Assembly (NCBI GenBank): GCA_017543025.1
Contig: JAFYGX010000026.1
Span: forward strand, 1-13,580
Source: Solobacterium sp.
Lineage (GTDB): Bacteria; Bacillota_I; Bacilli_A; Erysipelotrichales; Erysipelotrichaceae
Direction of reading: 5' to 3'
DNA: 13,580 nt
Made by a program: the position numbers and the translations under genes
Notes under the pieces: generated by a model
The model's input: only the letters and a program-made list of their open reading frames with translations
Databases searched by the model: none
What the model was told of the DNA's origin: nothing
Shown: piece by piece, positions 8,224 through 13,580 of the stretch
How positions within the stretch are numbered: position 1 is the stretch's first letter
How the letters are laid out: each line of letters begins with the position of its first letter

Positions 8224-9198
8224 ATGTCATTTACGTTTGATGTAAAACAGGAACTGTCTCTGAAAAAGACAGAGGACGCAGAAGAACGGGCGGAGCTGTC
8301 TGCTCTGATTCAGATGACTGCGTCGATCCTTCTTTCGTCAAAGGGAACGGCAATCTCTGTCACGACAGAGAACGGGCCGGTTTCCCGGGCGATTTACCGG
8401 ATGATTCGAAACCGGTATGAAGTGAATATAGAAACATCTGTCCGACGGCGGATGAATCTGAATAAGAATCTGATTTATAACCTGAAGATCTACGGTCCGG
8501 TCACTGAAATTCTCGAAGATCTCGGTATCTACAGCGCAAGAGGACTGCTGGACAGACCGCTGCAGAAAGTTGTGCAGAAAGACGGCTGTGCCAGAAGCTA
8601 TCTGGCCGGAGCATTCATGGCGGACGGAAGTGTGAACTCGCCGCAGACAAGCGGGTATCATCTGGAGATCAAAGCCTGCAATGAAAAGCATGCGCATTTT
8701 CTGATCGACCTGATGGGCCGGTTTGATATCGGAGCCCGCTGCATCATTCGCCGCGGCAAGTCGGTGGTATATCTGAAATCGAGTGAGAAAATCGGTGATT
8801 TTCTGCGGGTCTGCGGGGCAGACCGCTGTTATATGGAATTTGAAAACGAGAGGATTTCACGGGATCTTCTGAACAATGTTCAGCGTCTGAACAACGTGGA
8901 TGTTGCGAATGAAGTAAAATCGATTCACGCAAGCAACCGGCAGATATCGGATATCGAACTGCTGATGCAGTACGACCGGCTGAAGAATCTGGATACGCGA
9001 GTTCAGGATGCGGCGAAGCTGCGGATGGAAAATCCGGATGCGACCCTGTCAGAGCTTGCGGAGATATATAATAAGGCGTATGGATCGTCGGTAACGAAAT
9101 CAGGCATGAAGCACCGCTTCGTACGGATCCATGAACTTGCGGAAGAGCTGAGAAAACAGCATGGCACATACGACGGAGAACAACTGATCCGGAAATGA
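8224..9198 (+). CDS. whiA: DNA-binding protein WhiA
   Basis: WhiA is a conserved Gram-positive protein that combines a degenerate LAGLIDADG homing-endonuclease fold with a C-terminal helix-turn-helix. It acts in sporulation in actinobacteria and in cell division and chromosome segregation in Bacillus. The 324-aa length fits. The N-terminal part begins MSFTFDVKQELSL, a family hallmark. The LAGLIDADG-like segment reads LAGAFMADGS (127-136), and the family is expected to be non-nucleolytic. The helix-turn-helix lies near the C-terminus (about 260-305, LSELAEIYNKAYGSSVTKSG then MKHRFVRIHELAEEL). It is the third gene of the rapZ-yvcK-whiA cluster. The ribosome-binding site is weak (AGGCAG), so translation may be coupled to yvcK. 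Confidence 0.96.
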   Translation: MSFTFDVKQELSLKKTEDAEERAELSALIQMTASILLSSKGTAISVTTENGPVSRAIYRMIRNRYEVNIETSVRRRMNLNKNLIYNLKIYGPVTEILEDLGIYSARGLLDRPLQKVVQKDGCARSYLAGAFMADGSVNSPQTSGYHLEIKACNEKHAHFLIDLMGRFDIGARCIIRRGKSVVYLKSSEKIGDFLRVCGADRCYMEFENERISRDLLNNVQRLNNVDVANEVKSIHASNRQISDIELLMQYDRLKNLDTRVQDAAKLRMENPDATLSELAEIYNKAYGSSVTKSGMKHRFVRIHELAEELRKQHGTYDGEQLIRK

Positions 9199-9327
9199 AC
9201 CGGCTGCCGGGTGTTCTGAGAAAAACCTCCTGTCTGAAGCGGATGTATGAAAAGACGGGGAGCGAACCGGATGATATCGCCATGGACGCATCCGTTTGCC
9301 GGCAGTGAAAGGAGAATCAGCTGCTAT

Positions 9328-9714
9328 ATGAAAAATGATCCGATTCGTACAGTGTTGTGGGCTGTTCTGACGATAGCCGGTATTGTTCTGGGTATTGCGA
9401 TATTCTGGCCGCTGCTTATTATGATCGCAATTGCTGTCGCAGTCATGGTTCTGCGCCTGCGGCATACTGCGAAACGAGCGGAACAGGAACTGTTTGAGCA
9501 GATGAACCGCATGAATGGCGGTTACGGATTCGATTCCTCTGACAGTATGCAGAGACCGATGCGGGAAGAAAATGCTCTGAGCTATCAGAATGATCTGTTT
9601 CAGGAGAGTGTGAAGCGTGCGGAACGCATGGAAGGCGAGATCGTCGATGTGGAGTTTACCCGCAAGGAGCCAGCTCAGGCTGAACAGGAAAAAGGAGAAA
9701 GACAGGACGTATGA
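9328..9714 (+). CDS. small membrane protein of unknown function (128 aa)
   Basis: The frame is open from ATG 9247, but ATG 9328 is the better start. AAAGGAG (9308-9314) precedes it, and the protein then begins MKNDPIRTVLWAV, directly before the membrane segment; the upstream 27 residues look non-coding. Residues about 7-42 form a continuous hydrophobic stretch broken by FWP (TVLWAVLTIAGIVLGIAIFW then PLLIMIAIAVAVMVL), giving one long or two short membrane helices. The rest is a charged, Gln/Glu-rich soluble tail (about 45-128), with a VDVEFTRKEP motif near the end. The stop overlaps the next start (ATGA), so it is coupled to the acetyltransferase gene. I do not recognise the family. Confidence 0.75.
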   Translation: MKNDPIRTVLWAVLTIAGIVLGIAIFWPLLIMIAIAVAVMVLRLRHTAKRAEQELFEQMNRMNGGYGFDSSDSMQRPMREENALSYQNDLFQESVKRAERMEGEIVDVEFTRKEPAQAEQEKGERQDV

Positions 9715-10628
9715 TTCGTCAGGCAGATGAAACGATGCGTTCCGGTATACGGGACAACTGGAAAAAATGCTTTACTCTGGATGACCCGAGGTATACGGAT
9801 TATTTTTTCCGCTATGTCTTCCGGCCGGAATATTTTTATGTGGATTATGAAAACAACCGGGATGTGGCAGCTTCGATCTGCCGGGTTCCGCATGCGGTGA
9901 TGTTCAATGGGCGTGTGCTGCAGATGAGCATGCTGTCACATGCGTGTACAATGCCTGATTACCGGAATGAGGGCAGGATGAAGAAAATCATTGAGACGGC
10001 GGTAGATGCCTGTTCGCACAATGAACTGATTACGCTGGTCGGCGCCGTATACGGAGAGACTTACCGGCCATATGGCTTTGAGCCGATCTATTATCGGACG
10101 GTTTATACACTGAACCGGAATGAAGGCGCAAGACTCAGTACCTATGGCGTGATGTATGAGCCGCATCCGATCGATATGCTTAAGGTATATTCAAAATTCA
10201 TTCGGCGGTTCAACGGCTTCTACGCCAGAAACGTTGATGATTTTGCGAATCTGAAGCGGGAGATCAACGCACGGGGCGGAAAGGTGATTGCCTGTTTCAA
10301 TGAAAAGAATCAGATTACAGGATATGCGACTGTTCTGCTGGAAGGCAAGGAAGCTAAGATTGAAGAATGCATTTATATGGATTCTGTTACCATCGGGAAG
10401 CTGGTCAGCGCCGCGATGCAGGAGCGGGCGGTTATCAATCTGCATGTATCCAAAGCAGAGAATCTGAGCCGGCTTTTTCCGGATGCACCGTATCGCGATT
10501 ATCCAGCTGTGCTGGCAAGACTGAACGAACCGAGGCTGTTTTCCAAACTGTTCAACCGGGAGGTCCGGACGATCCAGGAAGCATTTCAGCTGAGTTCGAG
10601 GCCGCTGTATCTGAATGAGCGGATCTGA
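9711..10628 (+). CDS. GNAT-family N-acetyltransferase (Eis-like)
   Basis: This 305-aa protein looks like the Eis group of multi-domain GNAT acetyltransferases, which transfer acetyl from acetyl-CoA to amines. The start (IRQADETMRSGIRDNWKKCF) matches the usual Eis-type opening. Residues about 70-95 (MSMLSHACTMPDYRNEGRMK) contain the beta-strand and acetyl-CoA loop; R85-N86-E87-G88-R89-M90 occupies the Q/RxxGxG/A pyrophosphate-binding position. GETYRPYGFEPIYYRTVY follows, as expected for the end of the first GNAT fold. A second half with degenerate GNAT character lies at about 150-280. The family's C-terminal sterol-carrier-like domain is short or absent compared with roughly 400-aa Eis proteins. 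The substrate cannot be told. It is the last gene of the rapZ operon, with a terminator overlapping its stop codon. Confidence 0.85.
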   Translation: MIRQADETMRSGIRDNWKKCFTLDDPRYTDYFFRYVFRPEYFYVDYENNRDVAASICRVPHAVMFNGRVLQMSMLSHACTMPDYRNEGRMKKIIETAVDACSHNELITLVGAVYGETYRPYGFEPIYYRTVYTLNRNEGARLSTYGVMYEPHPIDMLKVYSKFIRRFNGFYARNVDDFANLKREINARGGKVIACFNEKNQITGYATVLLEGKEAKIEECIYMDSVTIGKLVSAAMQERAVINLHVSKAENLSRLFPDAPYRDYPAVLARLNEPRLFSKLFNREVRTIQEAFQLSSRPLYLNERI

Positions 10629-10648
10629 TGGGATCACCCCATCTTTTT
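10627..10648 (+). terminator. terminator of the rapZ-yvcK-whiA-GNAT operon
   Basis: GATGGG (10627-10632) pairs with CCCATC (10638-10643) around a 5-base loop, followed by TTTTT (10644-10648). The stem begins inside the stop codon of the acetyltransferase gene. It separates that operon from gap. Confidence 0.65.
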
Positions 10649-10706
10649 CCTCCTTGCAGGATTGCTGGAAAACTGTGTAAAACTGCTGAAAACCGACATT
10701 TCTCAA

Positions 10707-10736
10707 TTGACGGTATCGGGGGGGAAAACGTATAAT
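10707..10736 (+). promoter_or_regulatory. strong sigma-A-type promoter of gap
   Basis: TTGACG (10707-10712) and a perfect TATAAT (10731-10736) are 18 bp apart. The spacer contains a G7 run followed by AAAA. The predicted start is near 10743, giving a leader of about 28 bases with AGGAGGT at 10753-10759. Confidence 0.88.
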
Positions 10737-10751
10737 TTTGTTGCAACAAAA
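10736..10751. promoter_or_regulatory. perfect 16-bp palindrome over the gap transcription start (candidate operator)
   Basis: TTTTGTTGCAACAAAA is a perfect dyad. It begins at the last base of the -10 box and spans the predicted +1, a classical repressor position. It has no T-run and a stem too AT-rich to be a terminator. The regulator is unknown, and no regulator gene such as cggR lies next to gap here. Confidence 0.5.
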
Positions 10752-10770
10752 TAGGAGGTCAAAAAATATA

Positions 10771-11811
10771 ATGACAGATGTAAGAGTTGCGATTAATGGT
10801 TTCGGACGCATTGGACGTCTTGCGTTCCGGCAGATGTTTGGTGCAGAAGGCTATGAAGTTGTTGCGATCAACGACCTGACAAAGCCTTCCATGCTTGCTC
10901 ACCTTCTGAAGTATGACACCGCTCAGGGCGGATACTGCGGAAAGATCGGCGAAAACCTGCACACAGTTTCCGCTGATGATGAAGCAAACACAATCACTGT
11001 AGACGGCAAGACACTGCAGATCTACAAGGAAGCTGATGCTTCCAATCTCCCTTGGGGTGACCTGAAGATCGACGTTGTTCTCGAGTGCACAGGTTTCTAC
11101 ACCAGCAAGGAAAAGGCTTCCGCTCACATTAAAGCGGGTGCCCGCAAGGTTGTTATTTCTGCTCCTGCAGGAAACGATCTGCCGACCATTGTTTACAATG
11201 TAAACCACGAGACACTGAAGGCAGAGGATACTGTTATCTCCGCTGCTTCCTGCACAACAAACTGCCTCGCTCCGATGACAAAGGCTCTGAACGACTATGC
11301 TCCGATCCAGAGCGGTATCATGACAACTGTTCATGCATACACAGGCGATCAGATGATTCTCGATGGACCGCAGAGAAAAGGCGACGTTCAGAGAGCTCGT
11401 GCTGGTGCTGCTAACATCGTTCCGAACAGCACAGGTGCTGCAAAGGCAATCGGCCTTGTTATTCCTGAACTGAACGGAAAGCTCATCGGTGCTGCACAGC
11501 GTGTTCCGACCCCTACAGGTTCCACAACAATCCTGCATGCAGTTGTTAAGAAAGACGGCGTCACTGTTGACGGCATCAACGCTGCTATGAAGGCTGCTGC
11601 GAACGAGTCCTTCGGATACACAACTGAGAAGCTCGTTTCCTCCGACATCATCGGAATGAAGTATGGTTCTCTCTTTGATGCAAACCAGACAATGGTTTCC
11701 GACATGGGAGATGGAAGCTACCTCGTTCAGGTTGTCGCTTGGTATGACAACGAGAACTCCTATACTTCTCAGATGGTTCGTACCATCAAGTACTTCTCCA
11801 ACGTTAAGTAA
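10771..11811 (+). CDS. gap: glyceraldehyde-3-phosphate dehydrogenase (NAD-dependent, glycolytic type)
   Basis: GAPDH oxidises glyceraldehyde-3-phosphate to 1,3-bisphosphoglycerate with NAD+ in glycolysis in the cytosol. ATG 10771 is chosen over ATG 10738 because AGGAGGT at 10753-10759 precedes it and the protein then begins [16 protein letters not shown], the standard NAD-binding start. Length is 346 aa. The Rossmann glycine motif is NGFGRIG (9-15). D35 in AINDLT favours NAD over NADP. The active-site motif SCTTNC has the catalytic C161. HAYTGDQ and the R-A-G-A-A-N-I-V-P segment are typical, as is [13 protein letters not shown] near the C-terminus. Codon use differs from neighbours: Ala and Val are mostly GCT/GCA and GTT here, while flanking genes favour GCG/GTG, as expected for a highly expressed gene. 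It is a single-gene unit with its own promoter and terminator. Confidence 0.98.
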   Translation: MTDVRVAINGFGRIGRLAFRQMFGAEGYEVVAINDLTKPSMLAHLLKYDTAQGGYCGKIGENLHTVSADDEANTITVDGKTLQIYKEADASNLPWGDLKIDVVLECTGFYTSKEKASAHIKAGARKVVISAPAGNDLPTIVYNVNHETLKAEDTVISAASCTTNCLAPMTKALNDYAPIQSGIMTTVHAYTGDQMILDGPQRKGDVQRARAGAANIVPNSTGAAKAIGLVIPELNGKLIGAAQRVPTPTGSTTILHAVVKKDGVTVDGINAAMKAAANESFGYTTEKLVSSDIIGMKYGSLFDANQTMVSDMGDGSYLVQVVAWYDNENSYTSQMVRTIKYFSNVK

Positions 11812-11848
11812 TAATTTTCGCTTAACAAAGGGACTTTAAGAAGTAACT

Positions 11849-11886
11849 GACCCTCTTGGGCACTTAGCCTCGGAGGGTCTTTTTTT
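11849..11886 (+). terminator. rho-independent terminator of gap
   Basis: GACCCTC (11849-11855) pairs with GAGGGTC (11873-11879), followed by seven T (11880-11886). It lies 37 bases after the stop. The next 127 bases up to 12013 hold no recognisable gene or promoter. Confidence 0.92.
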
Positions 11887-12013
11887 AGTGCGGTTGTGCA
11901 GTGATTTCGCAAAGCGTACACTGGCTGTACACTTTTTTATGAAGGAAATGGGGTTTGTGTTGATCTGAACAATAATGCATCGAAGGCGTAACCATTAACT
12001 CAACAGATAATTT

Positions 12014-12334
12014 ATGCCAGACTTTATGAAAGGATTGGCTGATGGAATCCGTAAGAGCAGGGGAATGGTGCAGGATGCGATGAAAGAGGTATCTGCAGAT
12101 ATGGTCATTACACCGCAGATGAATATGACGGGTGCGTTTGCCGGTAATGGCGTTATGGCTGAGAACCTCAGTAATAACACTTCCATCCTGAATTCGATAC
12201 TGGATGCGATCAGTCAGCTGAAAGGAAATGAAGGCGACGATACCATCATCCCTGTCTACATCGGACAAGAACGCATTGATGAGATCGTGGTAACCGCAGC
12301 ACAACGTGCAAATTACAGAAGTGTAGGCAGATGA
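12014..12334 (+). pseudogene. phage tail tape-measure protein, C-terminal remnant
   Basis: The 106-aa frame reads as the very end of a siphophage tape-measure protein. It has a helical segment (MPDFMKGLADGIRKSRGMVQ), a Gly/Asn-rich linker, then the characteristic closing motif VYIGQERIDEIVVTAAQRAN followed by YRSVGR. Full tape-measure genes are normally well over 1.5 kb. Here an in-frame TAA at 12008-12010 and the lack of a ribosome-binding site before ATG 12014 show that the 5' part is gone, so expression is doubtful. The stop overlaps the next start, preserving the original tail-operon coupling. Confidence 0.78.
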
Positions 12335-12699
12335 TGTTCACAGAGATCAAAGTCAATGGCATATATCTTCCTCGACCTGATGAGAACCTGCAGTTTACCA
12401 GCGAGAAGATCAAGAAGAAATATGAGACAGAAGCTGGCACTACAGCTGTTGCGGTCGTTCGTCAGTCGAAGCTGACCATCAAAGGTACATGGACGCTGAC
12501 CGGGAAGTGGATGACGTTATTCCGGCAGTTTGCGGACAGCGATACTGTAACGGTCGAGTGCTACTTCCCGAGCAATGATGAGATGAGTAGTCATGTATGT
12601 CGGTTCCTAATCGAAGGTGAAAGCCATATAAAAAAGTCCAAGAAGCAGTTGTCTGTCCATGGACTGTATAGCGTCAATGTGACGATGGTGGAGCTATAA
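12331..12699 (+). CDS. short phage tail protein (122 aa, DUF6711-like)
   Basis: The start ATG 12331 overlaps the tape-measure stop (ATGA); a second ATG follows immediately at 12334. The protein begins with a short VNGIYLPRP segment. It continues with beta-rich segments including RQSKLTIKGTWTLTGKW and TVTVECYFPS, and ends HGLYSVNVTMVEL. This length and pattern fit the small siphophage tail proteins found directly after the tape-measure gene (DUF6711-like). It appears full-length but without its downstream partners (distal tail and baseplate genes), so it is probably non-functional. The family assignment comes from pattern and gene order only. Confidence 0.68.
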   Translation: MMFTEIKVNGIYLPRPDENLQFTSEKIKKKYETEAGTTAVAVVRQSKLTIKGTWTLTGKWMTLFRQFADSDTVTVECYFPSNDEMSSHVCRFLIEGESHIKKSKKQLSVHGLYSVNVTMVEL

Positions 12700-12713
12700 G
12701 GTTGAAAAGGATG

Positions 12714-13037
12714 CTAGTATTTGGAGATGACTCCGTAGCTGGAAACTTTGAAATAGGTATTACAATTACGGCACCTGTATTTGGTTGCGGAATCGGTAAA
12801 CATTGAAGCCCAGAACTGACGCGAAATCAAATCTTTATCTCCAACATTGCAATTAGGACAATGGATGTCGATGCCGAAGCTGTCGTATCCTCCGTTTACT
12901 TGATCTAAAAAATTGTCCGGAATGGTTTTTTCAAATTCTTCAGGATTGATACCGTTGTCAGCTAAGATTTTACACGCTTGAACATCTGACTCTGCAGTTT
13001 CGAGTTTATCTAATAGTTCTTTTGGTAGATTCATCAT
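12714..13037 (-). CDS. Nif11-like Gly-Gly leader peptide with zinc-ribbon-like core (107 aa)
   Basis: Residues 1-50 resemble Nif11-type leader peptides: LPKELLDKLETAESDVQACK, ILADNGINPEEFEK, then LDQVNGG ending in Gly49-Gly50, a double-glycine cleavage pattern used by peptidase-containing ABC exporters. The remaining 57 residues hold CPNC (60-63) and CRNC (89-92) separated by 25 residues and a trailing aromatic segment (TYFKV), i.e. a four-cysteine zinc-ribbon pattern. AGGAGGA (13057-13051) precedes ATG 13037 by 13 nt, slightly far; Met2 is an alternative start. The gene runs convergently into the phage remnant, 14 bases from its stop. A related gene lies 65 bases upstream. Ribosomally made peptide precursors (RiPPs or bacteriocins) use such leaders; a metal-binding core is unusual for them. 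Export and cleavage are inferred and not shown. Confidence 0.8.
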   Translation of the reverse strand: MMNLPKELLDKLETAESDVQACKILADNGINPEEFEKTIPDNFLDQVNGGYDSFGIDIHCPNCNVGDKDLISRQFWASMFTDSATKYRCRNCNTYFKVSSYGVISKY

Positions 13038-13061
13038 AATGTTTAGTTTCTCCTCCTAATA

Positions 13062-13089
13062 ATCATACTCGAGATAGCATCTGTAGCAA
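13062..13089 (-). promoter_or_regulatory. possible promoter of the Nif11-like peptide gene
   Basis: On the minus strand TTGCTA (13089-13084) and TATGAT (13067-13062) are 16 bp apart, in the 65-base gap between the two small genes. Both boxes deviate from consensus, so it may instead be part of one transcript with the upstream gene. Confidence 0.35.
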
Positions 13090-13102
13090 AAAGTGCAAGG
13101 AA

Positions 13103-13300
13103 TTATTTCTTTCTTTTTCTCTTACTTTTTGTATACTCCCACATAAAGCCACAATCGAGACATTTCATTCTCACATTGGAGTAAGCATGAATATTTTCTG
13201 ATCCGCATTTGAAGCATCGAGGTACACCGTACTCGTATTCAGCACTGCCACCGACAACTTGTTCTACCTGTTCATTTTCTAATTTCTCTTTATCTTCCGT
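13103..13300 (-). CDS. second Gly-Gly leader / zinc-ribbon-like peptide (65 aa, apparent ACG start)
   Basis: This frame has no ATG, GTG or TTG at its head. However, a very good ribosome-binding site, AGAGGAG (13316-13310), lies 9 nt before an ACG at 13300. Read from there it gives (M)EDKEKLENEQVEQVVGG, a short leader ending at Gly17-Gly18. The core carries CFKC (29-32) and CLDC (47-50), 14 residues apart, and a very basic tail (KSKRKRKK). The layout matches the neighbouring 107-aa peptide: leader, GG, aromatic-G-hydrophobic approach to the first Cys pair, second Cys pair, then an aromatic residue (GFMWEY). An ATG-to-ACG transition that silenced or weakened the gene is the simplest explanation; non-canonical initiation or a sequencing error is also possible. 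It lies 65 bases upstream of the other peptide gene on the same strand. Confidence 0.62.
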   Translation of the reverse strand, partial: TEDKEKLENEQVEQVVGGSAEYEYGVPRCFKCGSENIHAYSNVRMKCLDCGFMWEYTKSKRKRKK

Positions 13301-13333
13301 GAGTGTTTGCTCCTCTTTAGCCGTTTGGGATAG

Positions 13334-13580
13334 TTATCTGTCCCAGACCTTTACGTCCTGCATAATGCCGAATCCTTTCGAACGAAAACTGCTTACGACA
13401 ATTACAGGTGGCGTGAAATTACCACGTGGATCAAAGCAGCTTTTTACGGTTTTTGTTTCGTAAGTCGCATTACAGATGCAGATTTCTTCGCCGATGTTTA
13501 TGCCGCAGCCGATTGGAACCATTGCTTCGTTTTGAGCCAAACCGGTTCCCGGTATGTCATTTATTATGAACATTCCAACT
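13334..13580 (-). CDS. unrecognised small protein, possibly partial at the right edge
   Basis: The frame is open from the window edge to TAA at 13334-13336. The first ATG is at 13573, but two more in-frame codons (Val-Gly) precede it before the edge, so the gene may begin outside. From that ATG it is 79 aa with four Cys (IGCGINIGEEICICNATYET and TVKSCF) and no GG leader, signal peptide or membrane helix. I do not recognise it. It ends 33 bases before the ACG start of the next small gene on the same strand and may be in the same transcript. It could be a phage-derived or cargo gene. Confidence 0.45.
   Translation of the reverse strand, partial: VGMFIINDIPGTGLAQNEAMVPIGCGINIGEEICICNATYETKTVKSCFDPRGNFTPPVIVVSSFRSKGFGIMQDVKVWDR

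Larger units (their letters stand above)
12014..12699 (+). mobile_element. prophage tail-module remnant
   Basis: Two consecutive phage tail genes (tape-measure end and a short tail protein) keep their native order and 4-base overlap but have no phage neighbours on the left. The left side is the gap terminator plus 127 bp. On the right the module stops at 12699 and small genes of opposite strand follow. No integrase, attachment-site repeat or transposase was seen in the window. Either a decayed prophage or a recombination junction would explain it. Confidence 0.65.

Noticed and set aside
10736..10751. Rex redox-repressor site or riboswitch upstream of gap
   Set aside because: The dyad lacks the spacer and TGA/TCA half-site ends of the usual Rex motif, and the leader of about 28 bases is too short for a riboswitch.
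10759..11538. 259-codon minus-strand frame opposite gap
   Set aside because: It is the antisense of a highly codon-biased GAPDH gene, which commonly leaves long open antisense frames; the translation is low-complexity and Cys/Ser-rich.
12711..12806. 31-codon plus-strand frame right after the phage tail gene, with AAAAGG directly before its ATG
   Set aside because: The spacing from AAAAGG to ATG is zero and it lies antisense to the end of the Nif11-like gene. It could at most be the scrap of the next phage gene.
13209..13463. 84-codon plus-strand frame
   Set aside because: It is antisense to the second zinc-ribbon peptide and the edge ORF, is Ser/Cys-rich, and lacks a ribosome-binding site.
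1..13580. CRISPR arrays, tRNA or rRNA genes, complete insertion sequences
   Set aside because: No regularly spaced repeats, cloverleaf signatures, rRNA-like stretches or transposase reading frames were found by eye on either strand.

Overview
The window is about 13.6 kb of bacterial DNA. It most likely comes from a low-to-mid-GC Bacillota (Firmicutes) chromosome. The rapZ-yvcK-whiA order is the classical Gram-positive arrangement, ribosome-binding sites are strong AGGAGG types, promoters are sigma-A-like (TTGAAC-17-TATAAT and TTGACG-18-TATAAT), and terminators are hairpin plus T-run. An erysipelotrichial affiliation is a guess from protein flavour and is not proven by the sequence.

Layout. 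1-300: possible tail of an upstream gene, then a near-consensus promoter. 305-1132 (+): uncharacterised protein with its own terminator. It converges on a secreted beta-helix/DUF5648-like gene (2620-1330, -) broken by two frameshifts. 2621-3021: a 400-bp gene-free stretch with several inverted repeats and a terminator-like hairpin. 3022-6265 (+): a two-gene operon of a membrane-anchored XpaC-like protein and a double-AAA protein, in which a degenerate Clp-like module is followed by an intact CbxX/CfxQ module. 6399-10628 (+): a tightly packed operon of rapZ, yvcK, whiA, a small membrane protein and an Eis-like GNAT acetyltransferase, closed by a hairpin terminator. 10707-11886 (+): gap (glyceraldehyde-3-phosphate dehydrogenase) as a single transcription unit, with a perfect 16-bp palindrome over its predicted transcription start and a strong terminator. 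12014-12699 (+): the truncated end of a phage tape-measure gene and a short tail protein, i.e. a prophage remnant just past the gap terminator. 12714-13580 (-): a set of small genes pointing the other way. Two of them encode peptides with a leader ending in Gly-Gly followed by a four-cysteine zinc-ribbon-like core; one has a Nif11-like leader.

The housekeeping block links central carbon metabolism and envelope growth (RapZ, YvcK, WhiA, GapA). The right end is accessory DNA. The most novel-looking element is the pair of Gly-Gly-leader/zinc-ribbon peptides, which look like exported or processed (RiPP- or bacteriocin-like) precursors. No transporter, protease or modifying enzyme is visible, so any such partner would lie beyond the right edge. 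No rRNA, tRNA, CRISPR array or complete insertion sequence was seen.
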